Below, one piece after another: positions 6,443 to 13,685 of a stretch of DNA of 17,082 nucleotides (its first letter is position 1; each line of letters starts with the position of its first letter). The DNA lies in the NCBI GenBank assembly GCA_964445985.1, contig CAYUMU010000114.1, positions 1-17,082 of the forward strand, in the 5' to 3' direction. The stretch comes from CAYUMU01 sp964445985. Lineage in GTDB: Bacteria > Planctomycetota > Planctomycetia > Pirellulales > S012-138. The notes below the pieces were generated by a model. The model searched no databases and had not been told where the DNA came from. It saw only the letters and a program-made list of their open reading frames with translations. The translations under genes and the position numbers were made by a program.

Positions 6443-8257
6443 ATGCACAGTACTTATCAATACGACGTGATTGTGGTCGGCGCCGGTCACGCAGGCACCG
6501 AGGCCGCCATGGCTGCCGCTCGGTTGGGGGCCAAAACCGCGCTGCTCACCACCAATCTCGACACCGTCGGCCAAATGAGCTGCAACCCGGCCATTGGCGG
6601 CGTCGCCAAGGGGCAAATTGCCCGCGAGGTGGATGCCCTGGGGGGCATCATGGGCGTGGCTATCGACGCCACGGGCATTCAATTTCGCATGCTCAATCGC
6701 CGCAAAGGGCCGGCGATGCACAGCCCTCGGGCCCAGGCGGATAAGAAAGCCTATCAGAACGAAATCAAGCGGCTTGTCGAAGAGCAACCGGGCTTGGCGC
6801 TGCGGCAAGAGGTGGTGGAGGATCTCATCACCGAAGATACGTCGGCCGGAACCGTGTTGCGAGGGCTGCGGGTGCGGGGGGGCGCGGAATATCACGCTCC
6901 GGCGGTGGTCCTGACCACCGGCACCTTCTTGCAGGCCTTAATGCACACCGGCGAAACCAAAACCGCCGGCGGCCGCGCTGGCGAAGGCACCACAGGCGGA
7001 ATCAGCGGCGCCCTCAATCGCCTTGGCTTTGAAGTCAAACGATTCAAAACAGGAACGCCGCCACGTTTGAATGGCCGCACCATCGACTTCACCCGAACCG
7101 AGCTTCAGCCGGGCGACGACGACCCCCGGCCGTTTTCGTTTCTCACCAACCACATCGAGCAGCCGCAGCTCCCTTGCTGGATCACCTACACCAACGACGC
7201 CGTCCACGAATTGATTCGGGCCAACTTGCACCGGGCCCCCATGTACTCAGGCCAGATCAGCACCAGCGGCCCCCGGTATTGCCCCTCCATCGAAGACAAG
7301 GTGGTGCGGTTTGCCGATAAGGATCAGCACCAGTTGTTCCTGGAGCCCGAAGGCCGCGCCACGCAAGAATATTACGTCAATGGCATTTCGACCAGCCTGC
7401 CGCGCGACGTGCAAGACGCGATCTTCAAGCTGATCCCCGGTTTGGAAAACGCCCAGATCATGCGGTATGGCTACGCGGTGGAATACGACTTTTGTCCGCC
7501 GGAGCAATTGCAGCCCACGCTCGAAACCAAGCGCGTGGCAGGCCTTTACCTGGCCGGTCAGATCAATGGCACCACCGGTTACGAAGAGGCGGCGGCGCAG
7601 GGCCTGATGGCCGGCGCCAACGCCGCGCTCAAGCAGCGCAGCCAGGAACTCGTGCTCGACCGCGATCAGGCTTACATCGGCGTGCTGATCGACGACCTGG
7701 TCACGCGCGGGGTAGACGAACCCTATCGCATGTTCACCTCTCGCGCCGAATACCGCTTGCTGCTCCGGCACGATAACGCCGACCGCCGCCTCACGCCCCG
7801 GGCCCACGAACTGGGAATGGTGGAGCCCGCGCGGTGGGAAAAGTTGCAGCAGAAGCTGGCCGCCGTTTCCCGGGTGGAGGCGTTGCTGGAAGCCACGCGG
7901 CAGGGAGAACACACGCTCGCCAGGTTGCTCCGTCGCACCGAGACCACTTGGGCCGACCTGGTGGACAAATTGCCGGAGTTGGCCGAGACCCCGCGAGAAG
8001 TGGCCGAGCAGGTGGAGTTCGACACCAAGTACGCAGGCTACATCGCCCGGCAAGAGGTGGAGATCGCCCGGCATAAACGGCTGGCGGAAAAGCGGATTCC
8101 CGAGGCATTCGATTACGCCCGCGTGCGGCATTTGCGAACCGAAGCCCGCGAAAAGTTAGGGAAAGTGCGTCCCCGCAGCCTCGCTCAGGCCGGCCGGATC
8201 AGCGGGATTACCCCGGCCGACCTGGCCCTGCTGATGGTCTACTTGGAAGGCAAATAG
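6443..8257 (+). CDS. mnmG: tRNA uridine-5-carboxymethylaminomethyl modification enzyme MnmG (GidA)
   Basis: 604 residues, close to the usual length of about 620. With MnmE it installs the carboxymethylaminomethyl group on U34 of tRNAs reading two-codon boxes, using FAD, NADH, methylene-tetrahydrofolate and glycine in the cytoplasm. The FAD-binding motif GAGHAG (13-18) starts the protein, followed by CNPAIGGVAKG. Both family signatures are present: GPRYCPSIEDK and AGQINGTTGYEEAAAQG. The C-terminus ends with the typical ISGITPADLALLMVYLEG helix of the MnmE-contacting domain. The ATG at 6443 has no good ribosome binding site. A TATGAT at 6431-6436 lies seven bases upstream, which would suit a leaderless transcript. 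mnmE and rsmG (gidB) are not adjacent. Confidence 0.97.
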   Translation: MHSTYQYDVIVVGAGHAGTEAAMAAARLGAKTALLTTNLDTVGQMSCNPAIGGVAKGQIAREVDALGGIMGVAIDATGIQFRMLNRRKGPAMHSPRAQADKKAYQNEIKRLVEEQPGLALRQEVVEDLITEDTSAGTVLRGLRVRGGAEYHAPAVVLTTGTFLQALMHTGETKTAGGRAGEGTTGGISGALNRLGFEVKRFKTGTPPRLNGRTIDFTRTELQPGDDDPRPFSFLTNHIEQPQLPCWITYTNDAVHELIRANLHRAPMYSGQISTSGPRYCPSIEDKVVRFADKDQHQLFLEPEGRATQEYYVNGISTSLPRDVQDAIFKLIPGLENAQIMRYGYAVEYDFCPPEQLQPTLETKRVAGLYLAGQINGTTGYEEAAAQGLMAGANAALKQRSQELVLDRDQAYIGVLIDDLVTRGVDEPYRMFTSRAEYRLLLRHDNADRRLTPRAHELGMVEPARWEKLQQKLAAVSRVEALLEATRQGEHTLARLLRRTETTWADLVDKLPELAETPREVAEQVEFDTKYAGYIARQEVEIARHKRLAEKRIPEAFDYARVRHLRTEAREKLGKVRPRSLAQAGRISGITPADLALLMVYLEGK

Positions 8258-8533
8258 CCAGCCGAACCGCCCCGCAAGTCGTGAGGCGAATTCTCATTTC
8301 AGCTCGGCCCCAGGCTGGCATGACGGCGACCATTTCGATCGAGCGCCGGCCACGCGTTTGCTAGCGGATTTGTCTGGGGCCATGTTGGTGCGCGGGGTTA
8401 CCTGGTGCTGTTTGCTGCGGGGGGAAAGCGGGCAATCGCCGGCAAGTTCGGCGGAAAATTCGCTGGCGTTCCGCCAAATCAAGCCGGCTGCTTCCCGCGC
8501 CTTGGCCGCCACGGCACGGCGGTTGCTTCTTGG

Positions 8534-8574
8534 ACCTGTCGCACCGAACAGGTTCGTTACCCACGTGCGGTAAC
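8534..8574. repeat. tandem 6-bp hairpins
   Basis: ACCTGT (8534-8539) pairs with ACAGGT (8548-8553), and GTTACC (8556-8561) pairs with GGTAAC (8569-8574). The two stems are only two bases apart and lie 20 bases before the ribosome binding site of the short ORF at 8608. They may form a structured leader; no function is shown. Confidence 0.5.
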
Positions 8575-8607
8575 CCACTACCCCCACTTCCCCGAGGAGA
8601 TCTCACG

Positions 8608-8685
8608 ATGGCCATGCAAACGAAGCCGCCATGGCGGTGGAGTAAAGCCGGTTTTGAGCCGCCCCGACTTGCAGTGCGGGCGTAG
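8608..8685 (+). CDS. Possible 25-residue leader peptide or small protein
   Basis: ATG 8608 is preceded by GAGGAGA at 8594-8600 with 7-base spacing, one of the better ribosome binding sites in the window. The peptide is basic and begins MAMQTKPPWRWSK, with Trp9 and Trp11 close together. It ends at TAG 8683-8685, 36 bases before the large hairpin and 144 bases before the oxidoreductase start. I do not recognise it. It may be a leader peptide, a small protein or a chance ORF in GC-rich DNA. Confidence 0.3.
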   Translation: MAMQTKPPWRWSKAGFEPPRLAVRA

Positions 8686-8713
8686 TTTGGTGAAAGCCAA
8701 CCTGGCGTACTCG

Positions 8714-8766
8714 AAAAAAAGCTCGGCGGAGTGCTTCCCACCGGTGGGTGGAGCAAGCCCGCCGAG
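8714..8766 (-). terminator. Large hairpin, terminator-like on the minus strand
   Basis: CTCGGCGG (8722-8729) pairs perfectly with CCGCCGAG (8759-8766), and inside them CCCACCGGTGGG forms a second stem. Read on the minus strand the stem is followed by seven T residues (complement of A7 at 8714-8720), the standard intrinsic-terminator shape. No minus-strand gene is known to its right, so it would stop antisense transcripts of the oxidoreductase. On the plus strand only TCTTT follows, so there it may act as leader structure instead. Confidence 0.45.
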
Positions 8767-8829
8767 TCTTTCGGCCTCAGCCTAACCATTTCCGCGACAT
8801 TCGATTCTGGCTTCCAGGGAGGTTTCCCC

Positions 8830-10392
8830 ATGTCTTCCTCAATAAACACTTTCAAGGCCTCGCATCAATCGGCCTGGTCGGCCACGGTAACACCTCCCGA
8901 GTTTCCCCAACTCGATCACGATTTGCACGTGGACGTGTGCATCGTTGGGGCGGGAATCGCCGGGCTCACCACGGCCTATTTGCTGCTGCGGGAGGGTAAA
9001 TCGGTGGCGGTGCTGGACCGCGGGAAACTTGCCGGCGGCACCACGAGCATGACCACCGCGCATTTGGCCAGCGCCATCGACGACCGCTTTACCGAGATGG
9101 AGCGGTTGCATGGCCAGGAAGGTTCTCGACTGGCGGCGGAAAGTCATGCGGCGGCGATTGATCAAATTGAGCTGATCGTTTCAAACGAGCAAATTGACTG
9201 CGACTTTGACCGCGTGGATGGCTATTTAATGCTGGGGCCAAGCGACAAAGTGCAGCTATTGGAACACGAGTGCGCGGCGGCCCAGCGGGCTGGCCTGCAC
9301 GATGTGCGGCAGCTCGATCGGGCTCCTTTGTCCACCGGCACCGGGCCCTGCTTGCGGTTTCCACGGCAGGCTCAATTCCATCCGCTCAAGTATCTGGCGG
9401 CGGTTGCCCAAGCCATCACCGACCGAGGCGGGAAAATCTTTACCCAGACCCACGCCCGCAAATTCCAAAGCGGCAAGCAGGCCCAGTTGGAAGCCAATGG
9501 GCATACAGTGACCGCCGACTACCTGCTGGTCGCCACGAATACGCCGATCAACGATCTGGTGGCGATTCACACCAAGCAGGCGCCCTACATGACCTACGCC
9601 CTGGGGGCCAAAATTCCTCGGGGTTCGGTTCCCCGCGGGCTGTACTGGGATACCGAAGATCCCTACCACTATGTGCGAACGCAACAGATGACGAATGATT
9701 CCTCTGGCGACCCGCGCGCGGACGACGATCTGCTGATTGTGGGTGGCGAGGATCACAAGACCGGGCAGGCCAGCGACACCACCGAGCGGCACCTTCGCTT
9801 GGAGCAGTGGGCCCGCCCGCTGTTTCCGATGATGGGGCCCATCGAATACACCTGGTCGGGCCAGGTGATGGAAACCATCGACGGCCTGGGCTTCATTGGC
9901 CGCAATCCCATGGACAAGAAAAACGTGTTCATCGCCACGGGCGACTCGGGCATGGGGCTCACCCATGGCACGATTGCCGGCATGCTGATTCGCGATTTGA
10001 TCCTCGGCCGCGACAATCCCTGGGAGCAGTTGTACGATCCGGCGAGGAAAACACTCAAAGCCGCGCTTAAGTTCACAAAGGAGCAACTGAACGTGGCCGC
10101 CCAGTATGGGCAGTGGGTGACGGGCGGCGACGTGAGCGACACCGGAGATATCATGCCGGGCGAGGGCGCGATTGTGCGGCATGGCCTTTCCAAGTGGGCC
10201 GTTTACCGCGACGACAGCGGCGATTTGCACCGCTGCTCGGCGGTCTGCCCGCACTTGGGCTGCCTGGTGAACTGGAATCGTCAGGAGCATACCTGGGATT
10301 GCCCCTGTCATGGGTCGCGGTTCGCCGGCGACGGCAGCTTATTGCATGGACCCGCCAACGCGGGGCTGGAATCGGTGGAGAAGCCCTCGTGA
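8830..10392 (+). CDS. FAD-dependent oxidoreductase (DAO family) with C-terminal Rieske [2Fe-2S] domain
   Basis: 520 residues from ATG 8830, fixed by AGGGAGG at 8816-8822. The in-frame extension upstream runs through the leader hairpin and is rejected. GAGIAG (40-45) is the dinucleotide-binding motif of a DAO-type flavoprotein, and a late GDSGMGLTHGTIAG block completes the FAD site. The last 60 residues are a Rieske domain: cluster ligands Cys473, His475, Cys491 and His494 in CPHLGC and CPCHGSRF, with Cys478 and Cys493 able to form the disulfide of bc1-type Rieske proteins. The arrangement matches YhfW-like proteins. It probably oxidises an amine or amino-acid-like substrate and passes electrons through the cluster; substrate and acceptor are unknown. 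No signal peptide is visible. Confidence 0.93.
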   Translation: MSSSINTFKASHQSAWSATVTPPEFPQLDHDLHVDVCIVGAGIAGLTTAYLLLREGKSVAVLDRGKLAGGTTSMTTAHLASAIDDRFTEMERLHGQEGSRLAAESHAAAIDQIELIVSNEQIDCDFDRVDGYLMLGPSDKVQLLEHECAAAQRAGLHDVRQLDRAPLSTGTGPCLRFPRQAQFHPLKYLAAVAQAITDRGGKIFTQTHARKFQSGKQAQLEANGHTVTADYLLVATNTPINDLVAIHTKQAPYMTYALGAKIPRGSVPRGLYWDTEDPYHYVRTQQMTNDSSGDPRADDDLLIVGGEDHKTGQASDTTERHLRLEQWARPLFPMMGPIEYTWSGQVMETIDGLGFIGRNPMDKKNVFIATGDSGMGLTHGTIAGMLIRDLILGRDNPWEQLYDPARKTLKAALKFTKEQLNVAAQYGQWVTGGDVSDTGDIMPGEGAIVRHGLSKWAVYRDDSGDLHRCSAVCPHLGCLVNWNRQEHTWDCPCHGSRFAGDGSLLHGPANAGLESVEKPS

Positions 10393-10832
10393 ACACGGGG
10401 GGAATCCAGACGCGGCGGAGAAACAATTCTATTGGCGAATAACGGTTGTCATCCCCATTTAACCCCGCAGGGGTTTACAGCCCGTGGCCGGCGGTTAAGC
10501 GTAGCGACACCGCCGGGAATCCAAACACAAATTAGACGCTCACACCCGCGAGGTCCGGCCGGGGTCGCAGCCGCGTCAGCAGCTCATCCCGCGCGCCTAT
10601 CGTCTTTTCAGGATGAGCACGGAGATTCACGACCCTCCATCCAGGGCTGTTCTCCCGCGTTCACGCGAACGGCCGGTTCGGCCCAAGCGGTGGATACGCC
10701 CAAAACTTGGGTTAAGTGAATATGCCTAGGGTGACGATGTTGAGGAACAAGCGGCATTCGCGGCCGTCGGGGTTTCACGAATCGGGATGATTCGCCTGCT
10801 GGCGCCAGTTTTTGGAACGAGGGAGCGATACC
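10393..10832. other. 440-bp intergenic region with a cluster of inverted repeats
   Basis: No convincing gene lies here. Five inverted repeats occur: AACCCC/GGGGTT at 10461-10475, CCGGCGGT/ACCGCCGG at 10488-10516, GCTCATCC/GGATGAGC at 10582-10618, CCCAA/TTGGG at 10699-10711 and CGAATC/GATTCG at 10778-10794. The first two may help end the oxidoreductase transcript, though neither has a T-run. The last lies close to the TPR gene start and could be an operator. Confidence 0.6.
10461..10516. repeat. paired hairpins, REP-like intergenic element
   Basis: A 6-bp stem with a 3-base loop (10461-10475) is followed after 12 bases by an 8-bp perfect stem with a 13-base loop (10488-10516). The layout and the CCCCGCAGGGG sequence resemble repeated elements I remember between planctomycete genes. 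Only one copy is in this window, so the repeat status is inference. Confidence 0.45.
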
Positions 10833-11714
10833 GTGGAAAAGGCAAGCTTGTTCGCCATGCTTTCGACGCTGGCACTGCTGGTCTCGGCTACCGGGTGCGC
10901 GGGCAGTAAGAGCGCGGCCAAGCCTGTGGGACCATCTTTGGGTTCGCCGATGGGGACTCCCACGGCGAAGGACGCGAAGCCCAGCGGCTTCGGCAAAATG
11001 GTTTCGTCACGCAAGTCGGCGGTGAAGCCCACCGCGGAGCTTGCCAAAGACGACCCGCTGTCGTTGGCCAACCGTTCCGAGCCCGATGCGGCGTTGTATG
11101 TGGTGATGGCCCAAACGCACGAACGCTCGGGCAACTTCAAAGCGGCGGCCGATCAATACGAACGAGCACTGTCCAAAGATCCCACCTCGCTAGACGCGGC
11201 CTTGGGGTTTGCCCGCATGGTCGATCGTGAAGGCGACTTTCCCAAAGCCAACAGGCTTTACGAGCAGGCTTTGCAGCGGCATCCGCAAAGCGCCACGGTG
11301 CGCAACGATTACGGCCTGTGCCTGGCGCGGCAGGGAGAGATGGGCCGGGCCGCCGGCATGCTTCAAACCGCTTGCCAGCTTGAGCCCCAAGACGTTCGCT
11401 ATCGCAACAACCTGGCGACGGTGCTGGTGGAGTCGAAGCAATTTGAGGAAGCTTACCTGCAACTGGCCGACGTTCACGAGCCAGCGGTGGCCTACTACAA
11501 CGTGGGCTACCTGCTAGCCCAACGTAATGAGTACGAAGCGGCCCGGCACCACTTCGAGCAAGCGCTGAAGCTCAAGCCGGGCATGGCCGAAGCCACCCAA
11601 TGGCTGGGCATGTTGCCATCCTCGGCCGCTGGATCGCATCTGGCACGGCAGGCGCCGCAGGGCCAGTCGTACGGCGAATCAACTTCTCTGCGGTATGGCA
11701 ACTTGCAGCAGTAG
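10833..11714 (+). CDS. TPR-repeat lipoprotein
   Basis: 293 residues from GTG 10833, chosen because GGGAG at 10821-10825 is correctly spaced and the signal peptide then starts cleanly; TTG 10812 is the alternative. The hydrophobic stretch LFAMLSTLALLVSATGC ends in a lipobox-like ATGC with Cys22, so the product is probably a lipid-anchored envelope protein; Ala instead of Leu at -3 makes this a little weaker. A Pro/Gly/Lys-rich linker (about 25-70) leads to four or five tetratricopeptide repeats from about residue 83 to 265, for example NFKAAADQYERALSKDP, DFPKANRLYEQALQRHP and EYEAARHHFEQALKLKP. TPRs bind proteins; the partner is unknown. It converges on the PQQ-like gene with 31 bp between stops, including a run of nine C residues. 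Confidence 0.88.
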   Translation: MEKASLFAMLSTLALLVSATGCAGSKSAAKPVGPSLGSPMGTPTAKDAKPSGFGKMVSSRKSAVKPTAELAKDDPLSLANRSEPDAALYVVMAQTHERSGNFKAAADQYERALSKDPTSLDAALGFARMVDREGDFPKANRLYEQALQRHPQSATVRNDYGLCLARQGEMGRAAGMLQTACQLEPQDVRYRNNLATVLVESKQFEEAYLQLADVHEPAVAYYNVGYLLAQRNEYEAARHHFEQALKLKPGMAEATQWLGMLPSSAAGSHLARQAPQGQSYGESTSLRYGNLQQ

Positions 11715-11745
11715 CGCAAGTGCCCCCCCCCACGGAAGGCCGCCC

Positions 11746-13281
11746 TTACTCTTGGGGTTGAGCGGCATCGCCAATTTGCGTGGCCTGGGTAGCTTCCATG
11801 GGCCAGGAATGCACGGCCGGGTGCTTGAGATCCATTTCGTGCAAACATTGGATCAGGCCGGTGTCGGTGCCGAGGTAAATACGGTCGTTCTCCAGGTTGC
11901 TGAAGAAAAAGTTCAACCCATCCAACCGCATGGTGGTTACCGGGGCTCCGCTGGCCTTATCCAGCACGGCCAGTCGTTGCTGAGCGTCCACGGCGTATAG
12001 CCGGCGAGGGCTGACGGCGAGCAGCTTTTCGATCAGCGGCACAAACCATTTCTCCAAGCCGGTGTTGGCGGTTAAAGCCAGCAAACCTCCGGTTTCGGGG
12101 ATCGCGTAAACTGAATCGCCGGCCGCGATCGCCTGCTCGCGGATGACTTCTCCCAGCGAGAACTTCCACATCGCCGTGCCCTTCACTTCGTCCAAGGCGT
12201 AAACATAACCGTCTTGCGACGCCACGTAGAACAGCGGCGGCCAGTAGGTGATGGGGGCGGTGATCGATTTGCCGGTCTCGAAGCGGCCGATCACGTTCAG
12301 TTGGTTCAGGCGGCTGATGTAGACATAGCCCTTGTTCGTGGCCCATGCGACCGACTTGCGACCACGGGTCACGGGGGCATCGACGCGGCCGAACGAGGTG
12401 TAGGCCCAATTCTTGGAAGGGTCCTTAAGATCGTAAGCGGTTAGCTTGCCATCGGCCGAAAGCGTGTAGGCGAACTCATCGGTGAGCGTGGGGCCGCAGA
12501 TCGAGGGTGTGGGCATCGTGCGCTCCCACAAGATCTGGCCGTTTTCCGCGTTGAGCAAAATCAGGCTCATGCCGTTGATCAGGGCCACGTGCTTGGCGCT
12601 CACGGCGGGCGATTCGGTGGGACGCTCGCGGTGCCCCGCTTGCACTACCCACAGCGTGCGGCCGGTTTCGGCGTCGAGGGCCTGAAGCAGGCCTCGTTCG
12701 GTTTGCACGATCATGGTGCCAGGTTGGGGGATCGAGCCCGCGCCGGCCTGCCCAGACGCGTTGGCGGGCTGATTTGGCTGGGGGCCAGCGGCCGGCGGGG
12801 GCTCCTTTCCATCAGCGGGGGCGTTGCCAAAGGGATTGTTTCCGGCCGGCGGTGCGTTGCCAAAGGGGTTGTTGCCCGCCGCGGGATCATTGTTGCCAAA
12901 GGGATTGGCGTTCCCATCGTTGGCCGCGCCGAAAGGATTGGCGCCGCCGTCGCCGAAGGGATTGTTTTCATCTGCGGCCGCGGGCGGGTCTTGTTGGGCC
13001 GGGGCATTGCCGCCCGCGGCTGGGTCCGCGCCAATTCGCAACGGCTTGCCCGTGGAGGGGGCGGCCGGACCCACGGGCAGATGCTTTTGATAGAGCACGA
13101 TGTTCTGAATGCGGTCGCGGGTGCGGTCCATTTGAACCTGGGTGGCCCAGGCTCGAACCAATCCGTGCCGCCGGGCTTCATCCTGAGAGACAAGCGGGGA
13201 GCGGTAGAATTGGCCATACACCGAGGTGGCCGACCATCCCCAAAGTAGGAGCAATGCCAGCAACGAGGAGCGACGAAGCAT
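11746..13281 (-). CDS. Exported PQQ-like beta-propeller protein with NPFG repeats
   Basis: 511 residues from ATG 13281, with GGTGA five bases upstream; GTG 13290 would add three residues. The signal peptide (LRRSSLLALLLLWGWSATSVYG, cut before QFYRSP) directs export. Residues of about 75-185 are a low-complexity Pro/Ala/Asn/Gly linker holding five NPFG units. The C-terminal two thirds is a PQQ-type propeller, with repeats of the kind LLQALDAETGRTLW, LILLNAENGQILWERT, LTAYDLKD and YVYALDEVKGTAMWKF. True PQQ dehydrogenase catalytic residues are not evident, so a binding or scaffold role (BamB-like) is more likely than enzymatic activity. It is divergent from the WD40-type gene, with which it may share a regulatory spacer. 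Confidence 0.9.
   Translation of the reverse strand: MLRRSSLLALLLLWGWSATSVYGQFYRSPLVSQDEARRHGLVRAWATQVQMDRTRDRIQNIVLYQKHLPVGPAAPSTGKPLRIGADPAAGGNAPAQQDPPAAADENNPFGDGGANPFGAANDGNANPFGNNDPAAGNNPFGNAPPAGNNPFGNAPADGKEPPPAAGPQPNQPANASGQAGAGSIPQPGTMIVQTERGLLQALDAETGRTLWVVQAGHRERPTESPAVSAKHVALINGMSLILLNAENGQILWERTMPTPSICGPTLTDEFAYTLSADGKLTAYDLKDPSKNWAYTSFGRVDAPVTRGRKSVAWATNKGYVYISRLNQLNVIGRFETGKSITAPITYWPPLFYVASQDGYVYALDEVKGTAMWKFSLGEVIREQAIAAGDSVYAIPETGGLLALTANTGLEKWFVPLIEKLLAVSPRRLYAVDAQQRLAVLDKASGAPVTTMRLDGLNFFFSNLENDRIYLGTDTGLIQCLHEMDLKHPAVHSWPMEATQATQIGDAAQPQE
12826..12963 (-). repeat. Coding repeat: five NPFG units
   Basis: On the minus strand this stretch encodes five Asn-Pro-Phe-Gly units separated by 7-8 residues rich in Gly, Asn, Ala and Pro (protein residues of about 107-152). 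The DNA shows the motif CCAAAGGGATTG and close variants. It forms part of a flexible linker between signal peptide and propeller. Copy number may vary between strains. Confidence 0.85.
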
Positions 13282-13685
13282 GGTTTTCACCCGGAATTGG
13301 GAGCGGATAAGTAGAGCTGAAGCGAGTCACGAAACCGACCGTGCCAACGCCGCGGATATGCGGCCTGACGTTAAGACGAATGAGCCCGCTACCACTTTCC
13401 ATCATAGTCGGGATCGGCGAGGGAAACATAGTTTGCCGGGCTAAATCGCAAAAAACCGGGCATCCAGCCCCCCAGCCTGCCTGTGTTGCGCCACAAGTCG
13501 GCGGTGATTTACTATACGGCTTTTGAAACGGATTGTTTCGATTGTAGGAATGGAGTCTACTGGTATGTACCGGTATATGCTGGTACGGAATGAGAAGGTT
13601 TGTTGATTTGCGCCACCCAGCCCTCGCCTTGTTGAACACATGGACGTATCTGTCCGAACCGGTAGTTTATTACGCGGAGCGTTTT
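13282..13685. promoter_or_regulatory. 404-bp divergent spacer with a 10-bp triple repeat
   Basis: This spacer lies between the divergent PQQ-like and WD40-type genes and holds no convincing gene. GAAAC (13525-13529) and GTTTC (13535-13539) form an inverted repeat. At 13560-13589 three degenerate 10-bp units follow each other head to tail (CTGGTATGTA, CCGGTATATG, CTGGTACGGA). TTGTTT at 13533-13538 and TCTACT at 13556-13561 have 17-bp spacing and may be a weak promoter. The ribosome binding site GGAG is at 13676-13679. Confidence 0.4.

Larger units (their letters stand above)
8258..8829. other. 572-bp region without a long gene, rich in inverted repeats
   Basis: No protein of recognisable family is encoded here. 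The first 270 bases show nothing distinct. From 8534 on there are two tandem hairpins, a short ORF with a good ribosome binding site (8608-8685), an A7 tract (8714-8720) and a large hairpin (8722-8766). The downstream oxidoreductase has its own ribosome binding site AGGGAGG at 8816-8822. I recognise no known riboswitch. Confidence 0.6.

Noticed and set aside
7247..8131. 294-codon minus-strand open frame opposite mnmG
   Set aside because: Antisense shadow of a strongly conserved gene; no recognisable domain.
8258..8533. Riboswitch after mnmG
   Set aside because: I looked for cobalamin, SAM, glycine and TPP box-like sequences and saw none.
11723..11731. Nine-C homopolymer as a frameshift or phase-variation site
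   Set aside because: It lies between two stop codons of convergent genes, so it cannot alter either reading frame.
12826..12963. CRISPR-like array
   Set aside because: The repeats are short, imperfect and in frame, and encode NPFG units in a protein linker.
13139..13165. tRNA-like TpsiC-arm sequence (GGCTCGAACC region)
   Set aside because: It lies within the propeller gene and no cloverleaf or acceptor stem can be built around it.
13590..13685. Earlier start for the WD40-type protein
   Set aside because: ATG 13590 directly abuts the 10-bp repeat block, while ATG 13686 has a well-spaced GGAG. Not fully excluded.
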